A stretch of 64,000 nucleotides of DNA. Source: Ceratothoa steindachneri. Taxonomy: Eukaryota > Arthropoda > Malacostraca > Isopoda > Cymothoidae. Under the pieces are notes generated by a model. The model was not told the origin of the DNA and made no database searches. It was given only the letters and a program-made list of their open reading frames with translations. The position numbers and the translations under genes are program-made. The stretch lies in assembly GCA_963969495.1 (NCBI GenBank), contig OZ018330.1:66660907-66724906 (forward strand), written 5' to 3'. Every line of letters begins with the position of its first letter. Within the stretch, counting starts at the first letter, position 1. Positions 10,748 through 20,416 of this stretch are shown here, one piece after another.

Positions 10748-12008
10748 TATATACATCTGGAATTGGTAATTGCCGCGGAAAGCCAGGAATTGCTCATCCA
10801 ATGTGAGATGTTCTCCGGGATAAAGGCGTCCGACTTCACGCGAAGTGCGATCGTCAAAGCGTAGAGAATTCAACAGCAAATAAAACCGACGCACGCTCAT
10901 GGCAGTTCGGGAAAATGGATGAACTGTTTGGGGATAGAACATCTCACTTGTGGTCAGATGATTACATTTGCGGGAAGCACTGAAAATCAATACATTCAGA
11001 AGAGCTTTTATTTCCTCTTACATGTGGGCATTGCTGTTACTGTAGAGGCTGCTCCATAATTCGCAGATGCCTCTTTTTCGAATGCATTGGTGTTTATGAC
11101 CACTACATCAAGCATTTTATCGTCAATGAACAAGTTTAAGCAGTCCTCATATTGGTTGACCCTTCTTGCAAGACCCTTTGGACCGAAAACTCCAATATTT
11201 AGGGTGCTTCTCTGCAATGTTCGAGTGGTTATGGGTTGAATGGTCTTCGTAATCCTTATGTAATTACTGGTGCTTTTGATTCTTGGTTTGGAGAATTTTA
11301 GCATATAGCAACTTTTGCGTACCGGTTCTTCTGGATGTCTGTGAGATTGTGGACAAGAAGGTTTCAGCGTACTTGATCTTCTTTGTCGCTTTGCTCGTGC
11401 CATCAGCATCCTCTTAGCATCATCTAAATTATCCTCACCTCCAGAAATTCTGAAGATAACGTGGGAATGTAAGTATCTCACTCATCAATATCTTAGACCT
11501 CCTCCAATATTAGGTTTTCTTAATTTTCAGAATCTATACTGAGATCCATAAGTTGCCTCTGAATATCCTCATTCGTTCTTATCTTTCTCCGTGAATTGCT
11601 CGCCATGGTCTGAAAAAAGTTGCATTATTATAGCGTTTTATATTATATTTTTTCATTATAATATATATATTTGTTATATATATTTTTCTTATATATTTAT
11701 TTATTCGATAATTTCATTATTATTATATAATTTCCTATAGAGATAGATATTTCATTACAAAATATGAAATATAGCACGTTTTAGGGATGTCTATCAAAAA
11801 TCATTACTGTTACGTAAATGATATCGTGGGGTCCAATAGACCCCAACTACGTATGTTTTTTTCAAAAATTTTTGGGTTTCTATTTTCTTATCGTGCCGCG
11901 ATAGAAAGGTGCTTGGACTTTGAGAATTATTGCTTAATCAGAACGTGTGAATATAAGAAAGTCAGCGGTATTGTGGGGTCCAGTGGACGCCACGATACCA
12001 AGTAAGGG

Positions 12009-12012
12009 TTAA
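12009..12012. other. piggyBac target-site duplication TTAA (right)
   Basis: Right-hand TTAA of the piggyBac insertion. The flank GCAGCCTGGTGTTATTGG is matched by ACATCCTGGTGTTATTGG in LINE copy B, which confirms the empty site. Confidence 0.9.
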
Positions 12013-13199
12013 GCAGCCTGGTGTTATTGGTGGTGGAAGATCAGTTATGAAGATTGGGTAGAAGGTGGGGCTCAGTCCCCCTCCTTGGAGAGCTCCTAGT
12101 GATCCTCGATGGAGACGTAGGCATTGTTTCCATCCTGATGCTGAGACCTAGTTGAATAAGGTTAAACTTAAATCCTTTGACACAGCCCTTGTCGAAGGCC
12201 TTTTCGACATCTCGTTCACGTATCCCTTTTCGGCTTTAGCCTCTGCTATTTTATCAGTTAGCATTGTTATTGCCGTGTCCGAGTCTCTTTTTTCCGGAAG
12301 CTCAGTTGGTACTCGTTCTATTTTCTATTTTCCTCCAAGAATTTGACTAGTTTTTGATTCAAAACCTACTCGAGGACCTTACCTAGGAAATTTAACAGAG
12401 ATATTGATCTAAGCTAGAATCTAGATGAGATGGCTTCCCTTGTTTAGGCAAGAAGACCATTTTTGCTGTTTTGAATTTTTCCGTGTAGGCTCCTATGTTA
12501 AGATATGCATTGAAAAGATCAGTGATCGCTTTTGTTCATTTTCCCTGGGGCTTTTTCATAATTATATTAAGGGAGACCAATGGTCCCAAGTGCCTTTGGT
12601 TTAAATGATTTTATAGCATTTATCAGTACTTGTTCTGTGATATGTGGCCCCTAGTCCTTTATTGGTTTGTTAACTGTAGTACACTCTTCTTTCTGAGGTA
12701 AGCCTGTGTCTGTTGGTTCGTATGTATCTATTTACTATTTCTTTTGCTTCTTCGTCGTATCGTCGGTTGTTCTCTTCTTTGATGGTGTAGACTTCACCAC
12801 AGCGCTCTTTAAATTTCTCTATGCTGTTTAATTATTCGCCTTGTTTGTTTTTTATTTGAATTTTCTTCCTTGAAGGTTTACATTTAATTAGGTTCTTCTG
12901 TATTTTCTACTTTTTTAATGAACTCATTTCATTCACATCTTTGTTGCTCTTCTATGAGAAATATCATCTCGTTCTTAAGTCGCTTTAGTTATTGTGCTTT
13001 TATCCGATTCGTGCCTGTATTTCTTATATCTGCGGAATTTTGTTTTATATTTCTTGCTTTTCTTTTGATTTCTTCCGTCCATTTTGGATGAGGGAGCGTT
13101 CTATATTTGATCTTTGGCACGCATTTCTCATCTGCTTCTGTGGATTGTCTTTATTAAGGTGTCTGTAATTTCGTTCAGCTCCTTAACTTTCTTACATCC

Positions 13200-13951
13200 A
13201 GTTCTGATTGATTATAACCCTCCAGAATTGCGCTATATGCTTACCAGTTTGCCCTTTTGTAGGATTCCCTTGGTCTGATTGGAATCTATATTGGATTTTG
13301 GTTGATTGTCTCCACAATGCTAATTCGGTCGCTACATGGGGCAGGGACTGGCTCCATATACATGTTATATGGGAAGTTGGTACTAGTCAGCACAATGTCT
13401 GGTTTGGTTGATGCTCTCCCGGTTATGTATATCGGGAATTCTGGTCCCACTGGTTTTAAGATATCTCTGGCCATCAAGTTTTTTAAGTTGTGTCCAGATT
13501 TGTTTTTGGTTATGTAGCCGCATTCCTGCAGTCTAGCATTTAGATCCCCCAGTAGTATGGTTGGATTATTCTTTTCGAATAGTTCAATTACCGAGTGGAT
13601 TGGTGTGTATGAGCTGCGAAGAGGTTGGTAAGCTGCGCTTATCATGAGTGGAGAGAATTTCATTTGTACTGTCACAGCAGCGTAGGCTTCATCAAACTAT
13701 CTTTCCTGGGCATAGTGTATGCCGTTTATAATGGCGACGGCAGTTCCGCCATATCTTTCTCCGGTTGGATTTTTCTTTATGACGTAATAGTTGTATATTT
13801 TCATTAACTCATAGTCTTTGATTCCATGTATGGATATCATTATTATGTCTGGGTCTAATTGGTGGAAGAAGTTTCCGTATTGGATGTTTTTATTTTTCCA
13901 TCCATCTATATTCAGTTGGAGAATTATTAATTTTCTGTTAGTTTGGTCCAT
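13200..13951 (-). pseudogene. LINE copy A, APE-type endonuclease domain of ORF2
   Basis: This domain nicks target DNA for target-primed reverse transcription. The likely ORF2 start is at 13951 (MDQTNRKLIILQLNIDGWKN). Recognisable endonuclease motifs follow: QLNIDGWKN (the usual QxNxxG), 'DPDIIMISIHGIKDY' (usual I..EH), 'GERYGGTAVAI' (GGxAI), then after one stop 'MISAAYQPLRSSYTPI', 'NNPTILLGDLNARL' (GDLNA, metal-binding Asp and Asn), 'TKPDIVLTST' (PDI.L) and 'PVPAPCSDRISI' (the SDH box, here SDR). One in-frame stop and a substituted H/R in the SDH motif suggest inactivity. About 250 residues, the usual domain length. Confidence 0.88.
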
Positions 13952-14239
13952 GTTGTTCTAAATATATTGCCTTTGGTTTGCTACTCCTTGTTTTTGTTTT
14001 GCGTTTTACCATTCCCTGTTTGTTACCTTTTCGAAAGTCTACTGTTTTATCAGTTTGATTTCGTTGTGGTATAATCTAATTCGGTTTTCTTCATTAGTCT
14101 TTGAATAGAGATTCTTCATGTTTCGTGAAATATGTCCTCTCTCGATGCATTTTTGACATCAGTTGGCTGGTCCCTTTAGGTAGGGAAAATGCTTCATGAA
14201 CGAAGACTTGGAGTTTGAAGTCTTTTGCTTATTAATGGC

Positions 14240-15250
14240 GTCCCACGATGTCATTTTCTAGTTCGGAGTCTGATGAGGTCTCCGTCTTAATGTTTTTGTT
14301 TTTAGGGGAGGGGCGACCTTTCGTATTGTGGTTTTGGTTTCCTTTTCCTCCTCATTTGTATCTCCTGACTCTTCGAGTTCTTCTTTATCTGCCAGTATGG
14401 CACCCTACTTCCAACATATTCTTAACCTGCAGTGTTTTTTCGGCAGTAACGCCATAAATACCTGCTGAAGGGTGGTTAGGAGGGAACCACATATTTCTAA
14501 TGCCATTTTACTTCAGTAATAAGTTAAATGTATCGGCAAATATCGCCGGTTGGGCTATGTTGTTCACATAAACGAACATAATGCACGTTAAAATCTCGAG
14601 GCCGACGCCTTCATTTACATTTATATTTATCTTTGGTTCTTGTGTTTCCTTTATCTCCTTTAATGAAGCTTTTGCTACGCTAGTGTACCTCTGGTGCGTT
14701 CTTTTTTGTATTTCTTCTCTTTCTTCTTGTTCTTGGCCAGAGTCCTGCGCAGGCCTTGGCAGTTTATATATTTTTCTGTCTGTTCCTTGCATTCTCGAAA
14801 TGTGCGACCAGTTAAACTGCATTCCGAATAGATCTTGATGTTTGTTCAAGGGCAGTTTTTCGTTACGTGATCTTCGATAGCGTAACGCTGAAAACAGGTT
14901 TGCATATTTGTGAACTTTTCTATTTCGATATTTTCTGGGGTAATTCGCATGCTGAATGCTAGTAATCCATTGTTTGTGGCTTTTTTGTACATCTCGGTTG
15001 TTGCACACACAACCTTAAAGACGTGTATGTGGTACCCGAATTTGACGAGTGCCGAAATTTTGAGGTATTGTTAACTCTCTTTCTAGTTCTTCTCTAAGTT
15101 CCTCCTTTGTGTGCGAGCCGTCTGTTTGTGGCAAACCACAACATATTCATTTGGGAGATCTATCAGTTTCGTCATAGCTATTTGTAGGTCAGTGTATAGG
15201 GTCCTGATTAGTAGTCCTCTCTCCAGTATAGTTTTTCCCAGGTTCCGTTC
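14240..15250 (-). pseudogene. LINE copy A, ORF1 (gag-like) remnant
   Basis: Homologous, with frameshifts, to ORF1 of copy B. In-frame pieces include one equivalent to 'ITPENIEIEKFTNMQTCFQ' and the zinc-knuckle segment near 14880-14900 (copy B: CFQCYTIEDHVTRNC). The long open frame at 15008-14508 is an out-of-frame reading of the same region. ORF1 proteins of this type bind the LINE RNA. Confidence 0.7.
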
Positions 15251-15384
15251 TTAGTGGCAGTCTTCTGTATTCCATGTTCATGTGTGTGAAATGGAGTCCA
15301 TTCTCCCATTACCCCATGGCCCTGCCTTGGCTAATTTGGCTGATATGGTAAAAACGTGAATGAATGAATGGATGGACCTGGGTA

Positions 15385-15611
15385 AGCTACTTTCGAGGGG
15401 TGAAATATGAAGGAATTAAAACCGCGGTTGCTTCTTATCATATCCTGCGACAGTTGTGTGTCCTTTAGTGGTTTTGTTCCCTCTTCCCCTCCCACAGGTG
15501 CAATAGTCAGACTCACCTGGAGAGGTTGCAACCCAGCCCATTGTCTCGGGAGCTCCTCTGGTACGGGTACCTGGTGGTGGGCTAATCCTCAAACCTCCCT
15601 ATTCCCCTACC
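15385..15611. other. Unassigned moderately GC-rich sequence
   Basis: Follows the 5' end of LINE copy A. No family motif recognised. Confidence 0.35.
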
Positions 15612-15648
15612 CCCAATTATACAATCGCTACTGCACTGTATAATTGGG
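15612..15648. repeat. Perfect 12-base hairpin
   Basis: CCCAATTATACA at 15612-15623 is repeated inverted as TGTATAATTGGG at 15637-15648 with a 13-base loop. It marks the start of a GC-richer segment. It could be an element terminus or protein site; nothing else supports either. Confidence 0.6.
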
Positions 15649-15649
15649 A

Positions 15650-17270
15650 CGAGGTTGAATAAATTAAGCGTCCGTTAACTAAGGCAGTGGGCCCAGGTTA
15701 AAGGTGAGGGAAATAAGGCTATGAATGTGATGCTGAGCGACCTAAAAGAAATTATACTATATCTCTCGTAAAAGAACAACCTCTCCCCCCCATCGTTCCT
15801 ATTAGAGACCACGTGAGATTTTATCCCGCCATGGACAACGTCACTTCCTGTTCGAGAACATTCTAGAAGTTCGACTCTTGAGCGCATTGGGGTAATATCC
15901 CCCAATCCAGTGAAATTGTCCCGAGCCTCCCCAACCCCGGTGACGAGGCGAGAAAGAGACGCTGTGTTTCGCGCCTTGATGTTAAATGATAAATCGACTT
16001 CGCCTCCGGATTAAGATGTCGTGAGCTTGTGAGTCCTTTCTCCAAATTCCCCCTGCCCCTTCAGAATGGCCTATAAAAATACTCGGTTTTGACTAGAGAT
16101 CGATGAGTCCCGCACGCACCTCAAGGTCGTCCACATCATCTCGTCGAATTCACGTGAGAGTTCAACAGACAACAAGGCTTTCTCCACCATGATTCTACCA
16201 CAGTCAATTGGTAGCTTTTGTGAACGGCAAGCCTTTGAAATTGGGCGAGAGTCTCCCTTCGTTTAATCGAACCGAAGAAAAGCTCCATCGATTACCTTTG
16301 AGGAAAAGAAGTTTCCTCTTCTGGTGGAATTACGAGAATTCCCACATTTCCCGTCGAAAGTTATGTTTGAAGATTGGCTAGCTTCATCGGAAGGTTGGTT
16401 TGGATAGTGCCTCACTTGCCTCATATGGACCGTGCCCCACTTGCCTCATCAGATCGTTGCCCACTCGCATCATTTCAAGAAGGACCTTCCTCGAAGTCAC
16501 CGAACCGTAAGACTAAAACCCCCTCCATTATTAGTATTGTCAAGTTCCCCCTTTTGATCTGAGCCTAGTTACATTAATCAATTCATTCCATTTGAGACTT
16601 CCTTCTCATAATAATTATCAAGGGGCTATTTCAATTTAAATAATCTCCTTTTGCCTTTTTTTTAATTTTTATTTTGATGTTTGTAAATATTTTTGTTGTT
16701 TCATCTTTAACTAACCTTGAACGATACTCTAGGCCTATTTAAGTAAATTTTGCCAACCATTTATGCACTCTGTCTTATTATTAAGGATTTGAAACCGAAC
16801 GCCTCAACTGTGACTTCCTAGTCGGTCGTTAATCCCTTTGAACACCTTAAACGGTTCGCGTTGCAGTAGCTGATTAAGTCATCCCCTCCCCGACATAATA
16901 TAGGAGTAGTGTATGGTATAGAGTGGTGTACCTGACACTCTCTTTTAAGAACCTCTCCATACAGTAGGATTTTTTTGGTGCGTGAGTGAAAAGGTGAAGA
17001 AAAGGATAGATGAAAGGAAAATTAATGAGAGGATGAAACTTTGCATGAGTAAATCTTCTTTCTTCTCTTTACGTACACTTCCTTCCGGCGGTAAATATTA
17101 AATTTGTTTTTCTTAGGGTAAGCGTGGAAAATCCGAGCGGAAGGTTGCCGAAATTTGACTTTTTCGTGATCAGGGATGTAATTCTTCTTCCTTGAGTAAA
17201 CGATGAAAAAGTTTCGGGCGTTTGATTTACCAAGCGTAATGATAGTGATTTTCTAACTGTCTAAGCTAAG
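15650..17270. other. Unassigned; LTR- or promoter-like stretch
   Basis: From 15650 to about 16560 the sequence is GC-richer than its surroundings. It contains a TATA-like CTATAAAAAT at 16071-16080 followed after about 30 bases by GATCGATGAGTCCCGCACG, an arrangement seen in LTR promoters. No duplicate of it occurs in the window, so an LTR identity is unproven. Open frames are short and unmotivated. From 16560 to 17270 it is AT-rich with nothing recognised. Confidence 0.35.
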
Positions 17271-17274
17271 CGGC

Positions 17275-17278
<4 letters not shown>

Positions 17279-17348
<70 letters not shown>
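17279..17348. repeat. (TA)n microsatellite
   Basis: Uninterrupted TA array left of the tRNA-like repeat. Confidence 0.97.
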
Positions 17349-17351
<3 letters not shown>

Positions 17352-17571
17352 GTGATCAATTCTCTTCGGAAATAGTTATTTCCTACTTCGAAAAAATACA
17401 AGCTGGGGTAGGATTCGAACCGTGTACATTCTGAGGCATCGAGCAACCGTTTTGATCTCAATTAAACCGTCCCTTAGACCACTCGGAAGACAAATATCTT
17501 CCGAATAGACAAGTTTTACGGCACGCTTCTTATGCTCGATTGAGATTGAGAAAGAGAGAGAATTAATTGAG

Positions 17572-17577
<6 letters not shown>
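17349..17577 (-). repeat. tRNA-derived SINE-like repeat between (TA)n arrays
   Basis: On the minus strand at about 17487-17402 the sequence reads CCGAGTGGTCTAAGG (a box A typical of Ser/Leu tRNAs) and, about 50 bases on, ACGGTTCGAATCCTACC (a near-perfect box B). The stretch between, GATCAAAACGGTTGCTCGAT then GCCTCAG, closely matches the core of the 7178-7490 foldback (GATCAAAGTGGTGCTCGCT then GCCTCAG), so the two belong to one family. The outer parts are short, AT-rich and only weakly inverted. Both sides are (TA)n. Confidence 0.65.

Positions 17578-17664
<87 letters not shown>
17578..17664. repeat. (TA)n microsatellite
   Basis: TA array with one TATTTATA interruption. Separates the tRNA-like repeat from PLE-A. 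Confidence 0.97.
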
Positions 17665-17666
<2 letters not shown>

Positions 17667-17698
17667 GAAAATTAATGCAATATCGCAAGAAACGATGA

Positions 17699-18008
17699 GG
17701 AATTAAACCACATTCTCCGAAGACAATTTAATTCAGAACAGTTTCGGTGTATCTCACACCCTTTTTCAACTGACACTGCGTAGAAAATATAAGAGAAGTG
17801 CAAATAAGCATAACACAAGATCCCCTATTTTTTCCCCTAATCCACTACTTGTGGCTAATCTGGGGGGGGGGGAGGCCTAAACATATTGAAGGGCTGACAT
17901 TTAACTATTTTGTTTATATGCTTTCTTAGTACACGATTAAAAGAAAATTGACCCTCAGATAGATTTAAATTAGGAACTGACGATATCAAGCTCGATTTTA
18001 CGATTCTT
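17699..18008. repeat. PLE-A inverted terminal arm, left
   Basis: About 310 bases that recur inverted at 18924-19239. It contains the last codons of the PLE protein, a G-homopolymer (near 17861) and, on the minus strand at 17737-17775, the hammerhead-like motif. This is the 3' end of the element in its own sense. Confidence 0.9.
17737..17775 (-). ncRNA. Hammerhead-ribozyme-like motif (PLE-A, 3' arm)
   Basis: Minus strand: CAGUUGAAAAAGGGUGUGAG continuing AUACACCGAAACUGUUC. UUGAAAA stands where hammerheads have CUGANGA; GGUGU pairs perfectly with ACACC across GAGAU; GAAA follows at once; ACUGUU is nearly a palindrome. There are two extra bases between the core and the hairpin. PLEs are known to carry hammerheads in their terminal repeats. 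Confidence 0.45.
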
Positions 18009-18898
18009 CTCTTAACATAGTTAGCCGATTTAAATACCATTTTACTTACATTGAAATCGATCGTAGGATTCTTGTTTCTAACATGGCAAAATATTCCACT
18101 GCTTTCGCTGCCCACTCTAATATCTTTTTTATTTTCGTACAATCTCTTGTCAAGATTTCTCCCCGTTTCCCCTATATAAACTTTATGGCAATCGTTGTAT
18201 ACTATTGCATATACTCCTATGTTATGATGTTCTTTGGGTTTCCTGGCCATCATCAATTGATTTAAGGAATTATTATATTTAAAGGCTAGATTAATACCCG
18301 CTTTTCCAAATATGTCCTTTAAACTATTTAATTTATTATTAAATGGCAACGTTATACATTTGTTGAAGTCGTTAGTGCAGGAAGGCTTATTACCATAGAA
18401 TGTTTTCCTAGCTGCAAAATGGGCAGACGATATGAACCAATCGGGGTAATACAAATTAGAAAAAATGGTCCTGATAATGACAATTTCTTCATCTAAATAG
18501 GAAGGATGACATATTTTGTATGCTCTAAGGAAAAGGTTAGAAATTACCGAATTTTTAACAGTATTATCGTGAAACGAAAAATAATGTATATAGGCATTCG
18601 AGTGGGTTGGTTTCCTATACACGTCAAGTTTTAATTCATGGTGATCTTTATTAATGAGGACATCTAAAAAGGGTAATCTATTATCATATTCCCATTCATA
18701 TTTAAATTTGATGAAGACATGCAAATTATTCAAATTATTAAAAAAGGTATCAAAATCATGGCCATTAGGCCATACAGAAAATACATCGTCAATGTACCTT
18801 AACCATATAAAGTTAGGGGGAGAAATTGTGGGAAGGAGTTCAGTCTCAAAATATTCCATGAAGAGACATGCCAATATCGGAGATAAACTATTTCCCAT
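17855..18898 (-). CDS. Penelope-like reverse transcriptase (C-terminal part) with GIY-YIG endonuclease
   Basis: An open 347-codon frame. It begins inside the RT domain with MGNSLSPILACLFMEYFE. The catalytic YxDD box is 'WLRYIDDVFSVW' (residues about 32-43), followed by 'LPFLDVLI' and 'YRKPTHSNAYIHYFSFH', both typical of PLE RTs. The C-terminus carries a GIY-YIG nuclease: 'IGVYAIVYNDCHKVYIGETG' near residue 226, with R and K/R-rich 'RNLDKRLYE' after it. The family's usual length is above 600 residues, so the N-terminal third, including the first catalytic Asp, is missing. Upstream it runs directly into the inverted arm at 18924, so this is a 5'-truncated copy, not a full gene. It is unusually intact for this window, which suggests recent insertion. 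Confidence 0.92.
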   Translation of the reverse strand: MGNSLSPILACLFMEYFETELLPTISPPNFIWLRYIDDVFSVWPNGHDFDTFFNNLNNLHVFIKFKYEWEYDNRLPFLDVLINKDHHELKLDVYRKPTHSNAYIHYFSFHDNTVKNSVISNLFLRAYKICHPSYLDEEIVIIRTIFSNLYYPDWFISSAHFAARKTFYGNKPSCTNDFNKCITLPFNNKLNSLKDIFGKAGINLAFKYNNSLNQLMMARKPKEHHNIGVYAIVYNDCHKVYIGETGRNLDKRLYENKKDIRVGSESSGIFCHVRNKNPTIDFNVSKMVFKSANYVKRRIVKSSLISSVPNLNLSEGQFSFNRVLRKHINKIVKCQPFNMFRPPPPPD

Positions 18899-18923
18899 TT
18901 GCCATGATTTTGATACCTTTTTG

Positions 18924-19236
18924 AAGAATCGTAAAATCGAGCTTGATATCGTCAGTTCCTAATTTAAATCTATCTGAGGGTCAATTTTATTTTAATCGTG
19001 TAATAAGAAAGCATATGAACAAAATAGTTAAATGTCAGCCCTTCAATATGTTTAGGGCTAACCCCCCCCCCCCCCCCGATTAGCCACAAGTAGGGGATTG
19101 GGGGAAAAAGAGGGGATTTTGTGTTATGCTTATATGCACTTCTCTTATATTTTCTACGCAGTGTCAGTTGAAAAAGGGTGTGAGATACACCGAAACTGTT
19201 CTGAATTAAATTGTCTTCGGAGAATGTGGTTTAATT

Positions 19237-19239
<3 letters not shown>
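18924..19239. repeat. PLE-A inverted terminal arm, right
   Basis: Inverted copy of 17699-18008. The similarity runs from AAGAATCGTAAAATCGAGC to GGAGAATGTGGTTTAAT. It is placed immediately upstream (in PLE sense) of the truncated gene. An inverted partial copy at the 5' side is a recognised structural form of Penelope insertions. It differs from the left arm by a few changes and a longer C-homopolymer (19061-19077). Confidence 0.9.
19166..19203 (+). ncRNA. Hammerhead-ribozyme-like motif (PLE-A, inverted 5' arm)
   Basis: Same motif as 17737-17775 carried on the plus strand in the inverted arm. UUGAAAA at 19168-19174, hairpin GGUGU/ACACC at 19077+100 to 19191 (stem bases 19177-19181 and 19187-19191), GAAA at 19192-19195, then CUGUU. 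Confidence 0.42.

Positions 19240-19240
<1 letters not shown>

Positions 19241-19267
<27 letters not shown>
19241..19267. repeat. (TA)n microsatellite
   Basis: Short AT array that is the only sequence between PLE-A and the 3' end of LINE copy B. Confidence 0.97.
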
Positions 19268-20085
19268 ATTGATTTGTTCCTTGGGAAACGGAGGTTCTAT
19301 TTCATAAATTTATATAAATGTATACGAATGTATGTATAATTGGGCATCTATATCATGTTTTCTTTATTGTTTCTCTAAGGCTTTCATACCTTTGTATTTT
19401 TTCTACTGCTTGGGTATACTTGACTAGTTTCATTTTCTGTTTCAGATTATGGTTTCATGTATAGATTGGTAGTTCTGCCTGCCGTAGGTGGATCCTACTG
19501 CCTGGTAACCTCTTAGTTTAGTTTTCATTTTGAATCCTCAGACCTCAAAATATCTGCAGATTTTTTCGTTCAATTTTCTGCCATATTTTCTTCGCCCTGT
19601 TCTCCAGGGTCAGGTTGATTGGGTCAATATCTATTATTTCGATTAAGTCTCTGATGCACTTTCTAGTTTAGGCTATTAAGTAGATTGCTTTATTTGGGAT
19701 TCTTTGAAGTTTCTTCTTATGTGACTTCGGGATAGTGTTTAACGGAATCGTAGCGTATACTATGACCTATTCAATAAAATATTTGTACAGTGTTCTCAGT
19801 CGTTTTTTATTCATTCTGCCTAAGGTGTGCATTAATTAGCTTTAGGCCACATCTGGCATTGGCTATCATTGCCTTCTCATGAGGCTGGTAGCCTCTTGTG
19901 CCAATGTATAACCCTAATACACTTCCTTCCGTCGCGTAACTGTAGTAGGTGCCGTCAATGGATATTTAGTCTTTCTTAAATCTAGATAATGTTATTATTT
20001 TAAATTTGTGGATGTTAGTTTTAATTTTTCATTTGTTTTCATAGTCATTAATATTCTTTATTTACCTTTCCGTAGTTCGTGCCTG

Positions 20086-20416
20086 CTATTTTGGATTAGT
20101 GGATCGCAATGGAATAATCTGAGTGATGTCGTCGGCCTTTTGAATATTTAGACATCCTGGTGTTATTGGGGGCGGAAAGTCAGCCGTGAAGATCGCGTAT
20201 AGGGTGTAGCTCAGAAACTTCCCTTTGTGTGACTCTCGTCTGTAGATGGAAAGCCGGTCCCAAGTGATCCTCGATGGATACGTAGGCTTTCCTATTGTTG
20301 ACATAGTCAGCCAACATTCTCTCCATCATGATGCTGAGATCGAGCTGGAGCAGATTATATTTAAGCCCTTCAACCCAGACCTTGTCAAAGGCCTTCTCGA
20401 CATCACAGAGGACCAC
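20086..20416 (-). pseudogene. LINE copy B, reverse-transcriptase core
   Basis: RT core of ORF2. Minus-strand frame from 20416: 'VLCDVEKAFDKVWVEGLKYN' carries the first catalytic Asp (motif A). 'ADYVNNRKAYVSIEDHLGPA' follows, then a frameshifted GVPQGS-like segment (TQREVSELHP). In the neighbouring frame, 'YTLYAIFTADFPPPITPGCL' leads to 'KADDITQIIPLRSTNP', the YxDD box with the Tyr replaced. At least one frameshift lies between motifs A and C, so it is dead. It provides the alignment partner that shows copy A was split between PPITPGC and LNIQ. Confidence 0.85.

Larger units (their letters stand above)
9050..11606 (-). pseudogene. piggyBac transposase pseudogene, split by mariner
   Basis: Would encode the RNase H-fold DDE transposase that cuts and joins at TTAA. 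A likely start at 11606 gives MASNSRRKIRTNEDIQRQLM before a frameshift. The N-terminal half (11300-11000) reads 'GPKGLARRVNQYEDCLNLFI'. Next comes 'SVRRFYLLLNSLRFDDRTS' (about 10895). The first catalytic aspartate is in LTLDEQFLAFRGNYQFQMYI, where the mariner interrupts at 10747. After the mariner (below 9866) a frameshifted 'PNNPAKYEIKI' and 'MLNAIPYLGK' follow. The second aspartate is in 'GTNRNVTQDSWFT' (about 9680). The third region is 'SDKGEVNTFDQM' (about 9430), where the first D of the usual DxxD is N. A remnant of the C-terminal cysteine-rich motif, 'TRAKSVCGAHSS', is near 9060. Frameshifts and stops make it nonfunctional. Confidence 0.9.
8405..12008 (-). mobile_element. piggyBac transposon, complete ends, decayed and interrupted
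   Basis: A cut-and-paste DNA transposon of about 3.6 kb bounded by TTAA on both sides. The right end, read inward, is CCCTTACTTGGTATCGTGGC; the left end reads TCCTTAATTTGTATAG and is similar but diverged. Palindromic subterminal motifs of the type TGGGGTCC...GGACCCCA occur at 8449-8472, 11826-11844 and 11974-11999. The transposase gene lies on the minus strand (about 11606 to 9050). A mariner element (9867-10747) sits inside the gene. The host sequence is LINE copy A, whose reverse-transcriptase frame resumes exactly across the TTAA. The piggyBac therefore transposed normally, and the mariner came later. Confidence 0.9.
12009..15384 (-). mobile_element. LINE copy A, 5' part (ORF1, endonuclease, most of RT)
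   Basis: Minus-strand non-LTR retrotransposon of the APE-endonuclease type, with a Jockey-like RT architecture (the clade is not certain). The 5' boundary is set by where similarity to copy B stops: both contain GGCTGATATG, then TGAATGGATGGACC and GGGT (about 15384 in A, 23556 in B). ORF1 lies at about 15250-14240, ORF2 from 13951 downward. The RT core just before the piggyBac insertion reads 'LPPPITPGC', as in copy B. The intergenic part and linker are collinear with B, but many frameshifts separate the two. It is interrupted by piggyBac at 12009. Confidence 0.88.

Noticed and set aside
10499..10990. 163-codon minus-strand open frame as one gene
   Set aside because: It is a chance fusion: piggyBac transposase down to 10748, then antisense mariner sequence.
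14508..15008. 166-codon minus-strand open frame as a novel protein
   Set aside because: It is an out-of-frame reading of LINE copy A ORF1; the true frame aligns with copy B ORF1.
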